A stretch of 64,000 nucleotides of DNA from Rhizobiales bacterium SYSU XM002 (GTDB taxonomy: Bacteria > Pseudomonadota > Alphaproteobacteria > Rhizobiales > Beijerinckiaceae), in contig VWVY01000004.1 of the NCBI GenBank assembly GCA_009846685.1, forward strand, positions 248,001 to 312,000, in the 5' to 3' direction. Of this stretch, positions 24,906 through 32,146 are shown in pieces. The notes below the pieces were generated by a model. The model saw only the letters and a list, made by a program, of their open reading frames with translations, was not told the origin of the DNA and searched no databases. The position numbers and the translations under genes were made by a program. Every line of letters starts with the position of its first letter. The first letter of the stretch is position 1.

Positions 24906-26113
24906 TGTTCGTCGAAATCCTCAGGCTCGCAATCCGCGCACTCGGAAGGAATGCCCTGCGTTCGCTGCTCACGGTACTCGGCATCGTGATCGGCGTCGGC
25001 TCGGTCATCGCGATGGTCACCATCGGCAACGGCGCCACCTCGAAGGTCACGGCCGACCTCGCCAAGCTCGGCTCCAATCTGCTCATGGTCATTCCGGGCC
25101 AACTGGGCCCCGGCCGGGCCAGTTCGGAAGCGAAGCCCTTCAACAGCCGCGACATCGACGCCATGCGGGCCCAGCTCAGCGAGATCAAGGCGGTCACGCC
25201 GCTGGCGCAGAAATCGGCAACCGTGATCGCCGGCACGGAGAACCGCATCGTCCCGATTTCGGGCACGGACAACAACTATTTCGTCACGCAGGACTGGGCG
25301 TTGACCGCCGGCCGGACCTTTGCCGACGGTGAGATGAGGGGCGGTCGTGCGGTCTGCATCATCGGCGCCACCGTTCAGGCCAAGCTGTTCAATGGCGCCG
25401 ATCCGGTTGGCGGTCTGATCCGGGTCGGCAAGGTCTCCTGTGAGGTCATCGGCCTGCTTGAGGCCAAAGGCCAATCGAGTTTCGGTTCGGATCAGGACGA
25501 TACGGTGCTGATGCCGCTGCGCACCTTCCAGCGACGCATTTCCGGCAATACCGATATTGCGCGGATCATGGTCTCGGCGCAGGACAATGCCAACATGGCG
25601 CGGCTGCAGGCGAGCATTGAGGCGCTCTTTCGCGAAAGGCGGAACATCTCTGCCGATAAGAACGACGATTTCTCGGTCGCAGACATGAAGCAGATCGTTC
25701 AAGCAACCACCGGAACCGCCGCGATCCTGACAGGCCTTCTCGGCGCGGTTGCCGCCGTCAGCCTCGTCGTCGGCGGCATCGGTATCATGAACATCATGCT
25801 GGTTTCGGTGACGGAGCGGACGCGCGAGATCGGCATCCGCCTTGCCATCGGCGCGCTGGAGCGACAGGTTCTTGCACAGTTTCTCGCCGAGAGCGTCGTG
25901 CTCTCGTTGCTCGGCGGACTGACAGGCATCGTTTTCGGGCTCAGTCTTGCCTGGCTCGGCACCGCGCTGCTGCGTGTGCCTTTCACTGTCGATCCCGGCA
26001 TCATCCTGCTCGCCTTCGCATTCTCGGCACTGGTGGGGATCGTCTTCGGGTATTTCCCGGCCCGCAAGGCCGCCCGCCTCAACCCGATCGAAGCGTTGCG
26101 CCATGAGTCCTAG
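24905..26113 (+). CDS. ABC transporter permease, MacB/FtsX type
   Basis: A 402-residue permease. The first membrane helix lies in RSLLTVLGIVIGVGSVIAMV at ~16-38, then a ~220-residue periplasmic MacB_PCD domain, then three C-terminal FtsX-type helices. These include LVVGGIGIMNIMLVSVTERTREIG, the usual MacB/FtsX signature, and the end LNPIEALRHES. It is the membrane part of a mechanotransmission exporter that drives substrate from the periplasm through an outer-membrane channel. The start ATG overlaps the ATPase stop; a GTG lies one codon earlier. Just after the stop the last 13 bases of coding sequence are repeated, with a candidate terminator beyond. Confidence 0.94.
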   Translation: MFVEILRLAIRALGRNALRSLLTVLGIVIGVGSVIAMVTIGNGATSKVTADLAKLGSNLLMVIPGQLGPGRASSEAKPFNSRDIDAMRAQLSEIKAVTPLAQKSATVIAGTENRIVPISGTDNNYFVTQDWALTAGRTFADGEMRGGRAVCIIGATVQAKLFNGADPVGGLIRVGKVSCEVIGLLEAKGQSSFGSDQDDTVLMPLRTFQRRISGNTDIARIMVSAQDNANMARLQASIEALFRERRNISADKNDDFSVADMKQIVQATTGTAAILTGLLGAVAAVSLVVGGIGIMNIMLVSVTERTREIGIRLAIGALERQVLAQFLAESVVLSLLGGLTGIVFGLSLAWLGTALLRVPFTVDPGIILLAFAFSALVGIVFGYFPARKAARLNPIEALRHES

Positions 26114-26131
26114 AGCTACGCCATGAGTCCT
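26099..26131 (+). repeat. 13-base direct repeat at the 3' end of the permease gene
   Basis: CGCCATGAGTCCT at 26099-26111 spans the final codons of the permease gene and recurs at 26119-26131, a 20-base period. It looks like a small slippage duplication. The second copy creates an ATG but no significant reading frame. Confidence 0.5.
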
Positions 26132-26176
26132 CACATTATGAGGGCAGGATCGCTTGTTTCCCCAATGCTGACCGAT

Positions 26177-26222
26177 CCGCAGCAGGCAGTCTGCCTCCGT
26201 TATCGAGCTGCGGGGCATTTTT
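26177..26222 (+). terminator. Candidate rho-independent terminator after the MacAB-type operon
   Basis: CCGCAG at 26177-26182 pairs with CTGCGG at 26208-26213, enclosing a small inner pairing GGCAG/CTGCC. A short GGCATTTTT run follows. The stem is interrupted and the T-run is only five bases, so the call is tentative. Its position between the permease gene and the tRNA fits. Confidence 0.35.
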
Positions 26223-26274
26223 CTGCGTTCTGGGGTTCACTTGTGCCGGATGGTCCGGTATTGCGCGGAACGCC

Positions 26275-26350
26275 GGGGGCGTAGCCAAGTGGTTAAGGCC
26301 GGCTGCTCATAACAGTCTTATCGGGGGTTCGAGTCCCTCCGCCCCTACCA
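26275..26350 (+). tRNA. tRNA with CAU anticodon (Met or lysidine-type Ile2)
   Basis: A full cloverleaf can be drawn. The acceptor arm is GGGGGCG with CGCCCCT (first pair G-U), the D arm is GCCAAGTGGTTAAGGC, and the anticodon stem is GGCTG/CAGTC with loop CTCATAA. The T arm contains GGTTCGAGT, and the 3' end is A plus an encoded CCA. The anticodon CAU is used by initiator Met, elongator Met and the AUA-reading Ile tRNA. The first base pair and the lack of the usual initiator D-arm pattern argue against initiator tRNA. Choosing between elongator Met and Ile2 needs comparison with the genome's other CAU tRNAs. No integrase or element lies downstream. Confidence 0.9.
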
Positions 26351-26618
26351 GTCTCTGCGCAAATCGACAAATTCTTGTGTCGCATCAATTACAACCGAAT
26401 CCGCAATGTGCGGCAGGCTCTTACCATTGAGCCACAGGTCCTTCTCGTGAAGCAGGCTCCGGTTTTTGAACCCGTGCCAAGAAGAGAACATCTCGTTCGG
26501 TCGACGAAAGTTATGCTCTCCCGCCTTGCCCCTGCCCCCTTCTCGCCCCATTCGCCCGCCAGAAGGCCCGCCCCTCGGAAAGGTAGCTGGACAACCGGCT
26601 CTTGCGAAAGGAGCACCG
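26351..26618. other. Region between tRNA and RlpA-like gene without a recognised gene
   Basis: This 268-base stretch contains short open frames on both strands, none with a recognisable domain. It begins AT-rich directly after the tRNA and becomes C-rich before the AAAGGAG ribosome site of the next gene. No att-like repeat of the tRNA 3' end, no palindrome and no transposase similarity were seen. Confidence 0.4.
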
Positions 26619-26960
26619 ATGAAGCTGATCTTGGGTACGGCATTCGCCGCAGCGCTCTTGACCCCCGCCGCCGCGCAATCCGTCGGCCAAGCGAGCTATT
26701 ATGGCAAGGAACTGGCCGGCCGGAAAACGGCCTCGGGCGAGCGCTTCAATCCGGCCGGCATGACGGCCGCGCATCGTTCGCTGCCATTCGGCACGCGCCT
26801 GCGCCTGACAAACCTCGGCAACGGGCGTGCAGTCGTCGTTCGTGTGAATGACAGGGGTCCTTTCGTGCGTCACCGGGCCATCGACGTCTCGCTTGCCGCC
26901 GCGCAGGCGCTCGGCTTCGTCGGCAAGGGAACCGCGCGTTTGCGGATCGAACCGCTCTGA
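26619..26960 (+). CDS. RlpA-like septal ring lytic transglycosylase, minimal form
   Basis: A 113-residue exported protein consisting of a signal peptide (MKLILGTAFAAALLTPAAAQ) and a double-psi beta-barrel domain. RlpA hallmarks are GQASYYGKELAGRKTASGERF, MTAAHRSLPFGTRLRLTN and RVNDRGPFVRHRAIDVS. Full RlpA proteins are lipoproteins with a SPOR domain that cleave naked glycan strands. This copy has neither a lipobox nor SPOR. The start at 26619 has an ideal AAAGGAG site and places the signal peptide at the N-terminus. The catalytic acidic residue in the RDIDVS-like end of the barrel appears conserved (AIDVS). Its relation to the neighbouring phosphatase gene is not clear. Confidence 0.88.
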   Translation: MKLILGTAFAAALLTPAAAQSVGQASYYGKELAGRKTASGERFNPAGMTAAHRSLPFGTRLRLTNLGNGRAVVVRVNDRGPFVRHRAIDVSLAAAQALGFVGKGTARLRIEPL

Positions 26961-26995
26961 CTGGCTTTGGCCGCGAACCCGGCTATGGTTCGAGC

Positions 26996-27499
26996 ATGAC
27001 TGAATCCCTCCCCGAACCCTTCCTGCTCTACAATATCGAACACGGCACCGGCGGGCGGATCGCCCTGTGCCGGCTGCCCGGTCGGTCCGGAGATCTGGCC
27101 GGAGATGTCGCGATCATCGCGGCCTGGGATCCAGCCCTCGTCCTATCCCTCACCGAGCGAGAGGAGGCCGAGACATATGGCGCTCGCGCACTTGGCGAAA
27201 TTCTGGCGGCGCGGAGCATCCGCCACCTCCACTTCCCCATTCGCGATTTCGGCGTGCCTGATACGGACGACGCACATTGGCCCATGATGGCCGCCGAACT
27301 GCATAACTGTCTCGACCGGGGCGGCGCGGTTCTCCTCCATTGCCTTGGCGGCAAGGGGCGCTCCGGCATGATTGCCATGCGGCTTCTGGTCGAGCGCGGG
27401 CTTGCCGCCGGAGAGGCGCTCGACCGAGTTCGCGCCGCCCGCCCCGGCGCCGTCGAAACGGCTGAGCAGGAAGTCTGGGCCGCGATGATCCGCGCTTGA
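26996..27499 (+). CDS. Tyrosine / dual-specificity phosphatase-like protein
   Basis: A 167-residue cytoplasmic protein of the cyclin-dependent-kinase-inhibitor-3 / dual-specificity phosphatase type. The catalytic P-loop HCLGGKGRSG has the C-x5-R signature (C116 and R122). VPDTDDAHW about 25 residues earlier can supply the general acid aspartate. The C-terminal ARPGAVETAEQEVW matches the RPGAIETxxQ motif of this subgroup. Such proteins remove phosphate from phosphotyrosine or other small phospho-substrates. In bacteria they are often stand-alone genes of unknown target. The gene lies 35 bases after the RlpA-like gene and may be cotranscribed with it. Confidence 0.88.
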   Translation: MTESLPEPFLLYNIEHGTGGRIALCRLPGRSGDLAGDVAIIAAWDPALVLSLTEREEAETYGARALGEILAARSIRHLHFPIRDFGVPDTDDAHWPMMAAELHNCLDRGGAVLLHCLGGKGRSGMIAMRLLVERGLAAGEALDRVRAARPGAVETAEQEVWAAMIRA

Positions 27500-27544
27500 T
27501 CTCACCCATTGAGCGACCTCCAAGGCCCGTGTAAGAGGCGGTCT

Positions 27545-28156
27545 ATGAGCGAGATCCTGTCCCTGTTCCCCACCCGCATCTATCGGGCCGAGTTGGCCGA
27601 GTTCGAGCAGATCGACGAGATCCGCTCGGCCTGCGAGGTTCTGGCGATCGACGACGAAGCCGGGCTGAAATGGTGCCGCAAGAACGGCTACCCTGGCTAC
27701 ACCTCCTATGCCTCGCTCAATGACCTGCCCTGGCGCTTCCCCGCGTTCAAGACGCTCGCCAAGGTCATCGACAAGCATGTAGCGGCTTTCGCAAAGGTGC
27801 TCGAATTCGATCTCGGCGGCGGCAAGCTGGAAATGGACTCGCTCTGGGTCAACGTGCTGCCGGAAGGCGGTTTTCATGCGGCGCATATCCACCCGCACAG
27901 CGTGATTTCCGGTACTTTCTACGTTTCGATCCCCAAGGGTGCGAGCGCGCTCCGGCTCGAAGATCCGCGCCATGCGATGATGATGGCCTCTCCGCCCCGC
28001 AAGGCCAAAGCTGCGCAGGACAATCAGGCTTTCGTGTCTCTTGCGCCGCAGCCCGGCACACTCCTGCTTTGGGAGAGCTGGCTGCGGCACGATGTGCCCG
28101 TGAACCGTTCCGCCGATGAACGGGTTTCGGTGAGTTTCAACTACAACTGGGTCTGA
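27545..28156 (+). CDS. TIGR02466-type 2-oxoglutarate/Fe(II) oxygenase-like protein
   Basis: A 203-residue protein. It opens with SLFPTRIYRAELAEF, typical of the TIGR02466 family of putative 2OG-Fe(II) oxygenases. The core has HAAHIHPHSVISGTFYVSIP, where histidines can bind iron, SALRLEDPR, and a later GTLLLWESWLRHDVPVN that contributes another histidine. The C-terminus RVSVSFNYNW is characteristic. Members have been linked to hydroxylation but most have no known substrate. The start has an AGAGG site and was chosen at 27545; twelve codons upstream are open but not conserved-looking. No neighbour suggests a pathway. Confidence 0.82.
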   Translation: MSEILSLFPTRIYRAELAEFEQIDEIRSACEVLAIDDEAGLKWCRKNGYPGYTSYASLNDLPWRFPAFKTLAKVIDKHVAAFAKVLEFDLGGGKLEMDSLWVNVLPEGGFHAAHIHPHSVISGTFYVSIPKGASALRLEDPRHAMMMASPPRKAKAAQDNQAFVSLAPQPGTLLLWESWLRHDVPVNRSADERVSVSFNYNWV

Positions 28157-28202
28157 GCCCGCAAAAGCGCCGACAACACAACGTGCTCCAGATCGTCTTT
28201 AC

Positions 28203-28230
28203 AATATCCTATCCCCTAGGATAGGATATT
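28203..28230. promoter_or_regulatory. Perfect 12+12-base palindromic operator of the nickel/cobalt repressor operon
   Basis: AATATCCTATCC and GGATAGGATATT are perfect inverted arms around CCTA. The palindrome ends three bases before the repressor start codon, and its right half includes the AGGA that must serve as ribosome site. A bound repressor would block both transcription and access to the start. RcnR/CsoR-family operators are typically G- or C-tract inverted repeats like this one. This implies strong autoregulation of the repressor-efflux operon. Confidence 0.8.
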
Positions 28231-28233
28231 TAT

Positions 28234-28494
28234 ATGAAACATAGCTCTCACGCTGCCGTCATCTCCCGCCTCAAGCGCGCCGAGGGGCACCTCCGATCCG
28301 TCATTGCGATGATGGAAGCAGAGCGACCTTGCCTCGATGTCGCGCAACAGCTTCACGCCGTCGAAAAAGCGATCTCCGGCGCCAAGCGGACCTTCATTCA
28401 GGATCATATCGATCATTGCCTCCGGGAAGATAGCCCGGTTGGCGACACACACAGCACCATTCACGAGCTGAAGACACTCGCAAAATACCTGTAA
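28234..28494 (+). CDS. RcnR/InrS-type metal-sensing repressor (CsoR family)
   Basis: An 86-residue all-helical repressor. The family core LKRAEGHLRSVIAMMEAERPC, QQLHAVEKAI and HIDHCL is clear. The metal-binding fingerprint is C33, H58 and C62, with H3 at the N-terminus. E. coli RcnR has His at the last site, whereas the nickel sensor InrS has Cys as here, so a nickel-sensing role is the best inference. Copper sensing as in CsoR is the alternative, but the efflux gene next door is of the NicO nickel/cobalt type. Apo-repressor would bind the palindrome directly upstream and release it when metal is bound. The efflux gene starts 10 bases after the stop. Confidence 0.88.
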   Translation: MKHSSHAAVISRLKRAEGHLRSVIAMMEAERPCLDVAQQLHAVEKAISGAKRTFIQDHIDHCLREDSPVGDTHSTIHELKTLAKYL

Positions 28495-28504
28495 GGCTGA
28501 AGCC

Positions 28505-29308
28505 ATGCCCGATATCGCCAGCATCATTGCAACCGGCGTTGCCAATCCCTGGCTCTACTTGCCCGCCGCCGTCCTGCTCGGCGCGCTGCATGCGATGGAA
28601 CCGGGCCACTCGAAATCGTTGATGGCCGGATTTCTGATCGCCGTGCGCGGCAATACGACCCAAGCCGTTCTGCTCGGGGTTTCGGCGGCGATCGGGCACA
28701 CGCTCGTCGTCTGGGCACTGGTCATTGCCGCGCTCTGGCTCGGCAACGATCTGATCGAAAAGCAGGCCTACCCTTGGCTGGTGCTGCTTTCCGGCCTGAT
28801 GATCCTCGTCATCGCCGCGCGGCTGATCTGGACCATGAGCCGACATGATCGGCATGACCATCATCACCATCCGCACGATCACGACCATCATGATCACGAC
28901 GATGCACACGGGCACCACCATCATCATGATGACGACCACGGACATCACCACGAAACGCCTGAAGAACTGGCCGCGCGCTATGGCGGTCGTCGGGTCCGGA
29001 ACTGGGAGGTGATCTGGTTCGGTTTCACCGGCGGATTGTTGCCCTGCCCCTCGGCGATCGCGGTGCTTCTGGTCGCGTTGAAGCTCAATGCCGTTGCGCT
29101 CGGCATTGCCATGGTCGGCGCCTTCAGTTTCGGTCTGGCCGTGACGCTCGTCAGCGTCGGGTTGATCGCCGTCTGGGGGCTGCGCAAGGCAAGCAGCCTG
29201 TCAGGGTTCGACCGCTGGACACGCTGGCTGCCCCGTGTCTCGGTGGCGATCGTCACATTGCTCGGCATCGGCGTGACGGTCCACGGCCTGATGCTGATCG
29301 CGCGCTAG
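28505..29308 (+). CDS. NicO-family nickel/cobalt efflux transporter (RcnA-like)
   Basis: A 267-residue membrane protein with about six helices. The first helix contains GALHAMEPGHSKSLMAGFL, the HX..PGHSK hallmark of NicO/RcnA transporters. Between helices 3 and 4 lies a cytoplasmic loop at ~116-150 composed almost entirely of His and Asp (for example HDHHHHPHDHDHHDHDD), a metal-binding segment typical of RcnA. The later FTGGLLPCPSAIAVLLVALK is the second conserved motif. It exports nickel and/or cobalt from the cytoplasm. It is cotranscribed with the repressor. Its stop codon overlaps the stop of the convergent thioesterase gene. Confidence 0.93.
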   Translation: MPDIASIIATGVANPWLYLPAAVLLGALHAMEPGHSKSLMAGFLIAVRGNTTQAVLLGVSAAIGHTLVVWALVIAALWLGNDLIEKQAYPWLVLLSGLMILVIAARLIWTMSRHDRHDHHHHPHDHDHHDHDDAHGHHHHHDDDHGHHHETPEELAARYGGRRVRNWEVIWFGFTGGLLPCPSAIAVLLVALKLNAVALGIAMVGAFSFGLAVTLVSVGLIAVWGLRKASSLSGFDRWTRWLPRVSVAIVTLLGIGVTVHGLMLIAR

Positions 29309-29691
29309 GCAGGCGGCACAGGGCGTGGCTTGCCGTCATCATCGACCGCGACGAAGGTGAAATCGGCATCCGTCACCAGTTCCATCTTCGTCGACATGAA
29401 GCGCTGCGCCCAGGCTTCGATATGGATCTTGAACGAGGTCCGCCCGACATGCCCGATCTCGGTATAACAGCAGAGCACGTCACCGACCTTCATCGGCCGG
29501 ATAAAGGTCATGGAATCGACCTTGACCGTCACGACGCGCCCACGCGTGCGCTCGACCCCGGCGATGCCGCCCGCCTGATCCATCATGGCCATCACCCAGC
29601 CGCCGAAGATATCACCGTTGGCGTTGGTGTCCGCCGGCATGGCGATGGTGCGCAGGGTCAATTGGCCGCGCGGTTTGGCTTCTTCAGTCAC
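29305..29691 (-). CDS. YciA-type acyl-CoA thioesterase (hotdog fold)
   Basis: A 128-residue hotdog protein. The sequence GQLTLRTIAMPADTNANGDIFGGWVMAMMDQAGGIA carries the family Asn-x-x-Gly-Asp-Ile-Phe-Gly-Gly active-site region, and RPMKVGDVLCCYTEIGHVGRTS is typical of YciA. Such enzymes hydrolyse acyl-CoA to free acid and CoA. The start was taken as a GTG at 29691 because it gives the normal family length and has GAGGAG upstream. An ATG further upstream would add an unrelated ~22 residues. The GTG overlaps the stop of the methionine synthase-like gene (GTGACTGA), so the two are translationally coupled. A shared pathway is not obvious. Confidence 0.88.
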   Translation of the reverse strand: MTEEAKPRGQLTLRTIAMPADTNANGDIFGGWVMAMMDQAGGIAGVERTRGRVVTVKVDSMTFIRPMKVGDVLCCYTEIGHVGRTSFKIHIEAWAQRFMSTKMELVTDADFTFVAVDDDGKPRPVPPA

Positions 29692-30712
29692 GATGACCCA
29701 ACTCCTCGCAAACAAGACGCGCACCAGCGGAGAGCGCCGCCAGCTTTCCATAGGCAATGCCGCGCGTCATCGGCGCCATGCCGCAGTTGGTGCAGGGATA
29801 GAGCTTCTCCGGCGCGACGAATTTCATCGCTTCGCGGATCGTCGCCGCGACCTCCTCCGGCGTCTCGATCGTATCCGAAGCCACATCGATGCAGCCGACG
29901 AGAACATCCTTGCCGTCGAGCAGGCGGATCAGATCCATCGGCACCTTGGAATTGCGGCATTCGAGACTGACCTGATCGATCTTGGAGCGCGCGATGACCG
30001 GGAAGGTCTCTTCATAGTGCCGCCATGAGCCACCGAGCGTCGCCTTCCAGTCGATGTTCGCCTTGATGCCGTAACCGTAGCAGATGTGAACAGCGGTCGT
30101 GCACGTCAGGCCCTCGGCCGCGCGTTCGAGGGCGGCCATGCCCCATTCCGCGACCTGCGGCATATAGACGTTCCACGCCGGCTCATCGAACTGGATGACA
30201 TCGACGCCAAGTTTCTCGAGTTCGCGCGCCTCCTCGTTGAGCACCGCCGCAAAGGCCAGCGCCAAGTCCTCGCGACGGCCGTAGTGCTCGTCGGCGATGG
30301 TATCGACGATGGTCATCGGGCCGGGCAGCGTGAATTTCAGCTTGCGCTTGGTATGCGCGCGCGCCGCCATTGCCTCCATCCGGTGAACCGGCGCCTTGCG
30401 GCGGATCGGCCCGGTCACGGTCGGCACTTCCGCGTTGTAGCGGTTGTTGCGAATGCCCATGATCGTCTTCTTGCCGAAATCGATCCCGTCGAGATTGGCG
30501 AGAAAGCCATGCACGAAGTGCTGCCGGGCCTGCTCGCCGTCGCCGACGATATCGAGCCCCGCATCCTCCTGAAGCTTCACGGCGAGGATCGTCGCGTCTT
30601 CCTTGCCTTGAGCGAGGGCCGCGCCTTCGAGCTTCCAGCCGGCCCAGAGCTTTTCCTCTTCCGCGAGCCAGCCGGGTTTCGGCAGCGATCCGGCGAGCGT
30701 GGTCTTGAGCAT
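29684..30712 (-). CDS. Core-type cobalamin-independent methionine synthase (MetE C-terminal domain family)
   Basis: A 342-residue protein matching only the catalytic C-terminal half of MetE. Zinc ligands can be placed: H209 and C211 in VHICYGYG, E251 in SLECRNSK and C310 in TNCGM. The substrate-site sequence LPGPMTIVDTIAD and VIQFDEPAWN fit the family. Full MetE has ~750 residues and uses methyl-tetrahydropteroylpolyglutamate; short core enzymes use methylcobalamin, other corrinoid proteins or an unknown methyl donor to make methionine from homocysteine. Which donor is used here cannot be read from the sequence. It precedes and overlaps the thioesterase gene. No cobalamin or SAM riboswitch was seen in the 74-base leader. 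Confidence 0.85.
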   Translation of the reverse strand: MLKTTLAGSLPKPGWLAEEEKLWAGWKLEGAALAQGKEDATILAVKLQEDAGLDIVGDGEQARQHFVHGFLANLDGIDFGKKTIMGIRNNRYNAEVPTVTGPIRRKAPVHRMEAMAARAHTKRKLKFTLPGPMTIVDTIADEHYGRREDLALAFAAVLNEEARELEKLGVDVIQFDEPAWNVYMPQVAEWGMAALERAAEGLTCTTAVHICYGYGIKANIDWKATLGGSWRHYEETFPVIARSKIDQVSLECRNSKVPMDLIRLLDGKDVLVGCIDVASDTIETPEEVAATIREAMKFVAPEKLYPCTNCGMAPMTRGIAYGKLAALSAGARLVCEELGHRD

Positions 30713-30786
30713 GGCATCCCCATCGGCGTATCAGGAGACTGTCAGGTGAACCAGCACCCGGCCCACGTCAAGCCGCGGCGCAATAA

Positions 30787-32022
30787 TCACGCCGGTTGCG
30801 CCATCGCCTTCTGCCGCTTGTTGAGAAGCCAGAATACGACCGCGAGGTTGACCGCGTTCCACGCGACGCCATTGAGGAAGGCAAGGCGGTAGCTCTGCGT
30901 CCAGTCGTAGATCGCGCCCGAGATCCAGCCGCCGAACGCCATGCCGAAAATCGTCGCGGAGATCACAAGGCCGATCCGTGCACCCGCCTCGCGCGGTGGC
31001 AGGAATTCGCGGCAGATCACGGCATACATCGGCACGATGCCGCCCTGAAACAACCCGAAGATTCCAGAAATCACATAGAGCGAGGTCAAACCATTGAAGA
31101 ACAGGTAGAGCACAAGCGCCGTGCCCTGCATGATCGAGCCGATCACGAGCGTCGCAGCCCCGCCGATCCGGTCGGCGAAGATACCGGAGCCGATGCGGCT
31201 GGCGATGCCGAGAAACAGCATCAGCGAGAGCATCTCCGCACCGCGCGCCGTACCGTAGCCGAGATCGCCGCAGTAGGCGACGAGATGCACCTGCGGCATC
31301 GACATGGCGACACAGCAGGCAAAGCCGGCGACGACGAGCAGCGCCTGCAACATGCCCGGCGACATGCCGAGATCCGCCCGCGCAAACGCGCTTGCCTGAT
31401 CGGCCGCCGCCAGAGTCTGGTGCGAGGGGCGACGCTTGAAGAAAAAGGCAAGCGGGATGATCGTCGCCGCGCAAAATATGCCGATGCCGATATAGGTGGC
31501 GCGCCAGCCGTATTCCGGCATGGCGAAGCGCAGCACCAGCGGCCAGAGCGTGCCCGCGAGGTAGTTGCCAGAGGCCACGATCACCACCGCGAGACCACGC
31601 TTTTTCACGAACCAGTGCGAAATGTCCGCCATCATCGGCGCGAAGCCGGTTCCCGTCCCGACACCGATGAACAGCGCATGGGCAAGCGAAAACACGTAGA
31701 TGTTGGGCGAAAGTCCGGCGAGCACGAAGCCGACCCCGAGGCAGACACCCGCAATGACGATCGGCACCACGATACCCGTCCGATCCGCCATCCGCCCCAT
31801 CACGATAGTGCCGAAGGCGAAGCCGAACATCATCACCGTATAGGGCAGCGAGGCGTCCCCGCGCGCGACCGAGAACTCGCTCTGGACATCCGGCAGCACG
31901 ACGACAATCGCCCACATGCCGACCCCGGCGATAGTCGCGACGACAAGCGCCACCCAGAGCCGTAGCCAGGCATAGGGACCATCGGGGTGGTGGCGATCGG
32001 ATTCGGCAAGCACAGCGGACAT
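30787..32022 (-). CDS. MFS transporter (OFA/monocarboxylate-like)
   Basis: A 411-residue major facilitator with twelve predicted helices. The loop 2-3 motif appears as FGTIVMGRMADRTG, and GVGTGTGFAPMMADISHWFVKKRGLAVVI is typical of the oxalate:formate antiporter / monocarboxylate transporter branch. The second half shows SGIFADRIGGAATLVIG. Such carriers move small organic acids, but the substrate cannot be named. The gene lies 74 bases upstream of the methionine synthase gene on the same strand and may be cotranscribed with it. It is divergent from a TetR-type regulator across 124 bases, so that regulator is the likely controller. GAGAG precedes the start. Confidence 0.9.
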   Translation of the reverse strand: MSAVLAESDRHHPDGPYAWLRLWVALVVATIAGVGMWAIVVVLPDVQSEFSVARGDASLPYTVMMFGFAFGTIVMGRMADRTGIVVPIVIAGVCLGVGFVLAGLSPNIYVFSLAHALFIGVGTGTGFAPMMADISHWFVKKRGLAVVIVASGNYLAGTLWPLVLRFAMPEYGWRATYIGIGIFCAATIIPLAFFFKRRPSHQTLAAADQASAFARADLGMSPGMLQALLVVAGFACCVAMSMPQVHLVAYCGDLGYGTARGAEMLSLMLFLGIASRIGSGIFADRIGGAATLVIGSIMQGTALVLYLFFNGLTSLYVISGIFGLFQGGIVPMYAVICREFLPPREAGARIGLVISATIFGMAFGGWISGAIYDWTQSYRLAFLNGVAWNAVNLAVVFWLLNKRQKAMAQPA

Positions 32023-32086
32023 TCCCCCACTCTCTCCACCACCGATGCGAAGTCAAATTCGCCGCGCAAATGATCTCATTCCGGTT

Positions 32087-32104
32087 GGCGATGGCTTTAT
32101 CGCC
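32087..32104. promoter_or_regulatory. Possible TetR operator between MFS and tetR-type genes
   Basis: GGCGAT and ATCGCC form 6-base inverted arms around a 6-base spacer in the 124-base divergent region. The size suits a TetR-family site and the position would allow control of both genes, but arms this short can arise by chance in GC-rich DNA. Confidence 0.25.
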
Positions 32105-32146
32105 GGCATGCTTGCCAGCGCGCAAAGCTTTCCGATATTGAACCCC

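Noticed and set aside
26345-26551. A 68-codon minus-strand open frame just after the tRNA
   Set aside because: No domain, no ribosome site and no repeat of the tRNA end, so no evidence for an integrated element or gene.
30713-30786. Possible cobalamin or SAM riboswitch before the methionine synthase-like gene
   Set aside because: The gap is only 74 bases and shows none of the conserved core blocks of these riboswitches.
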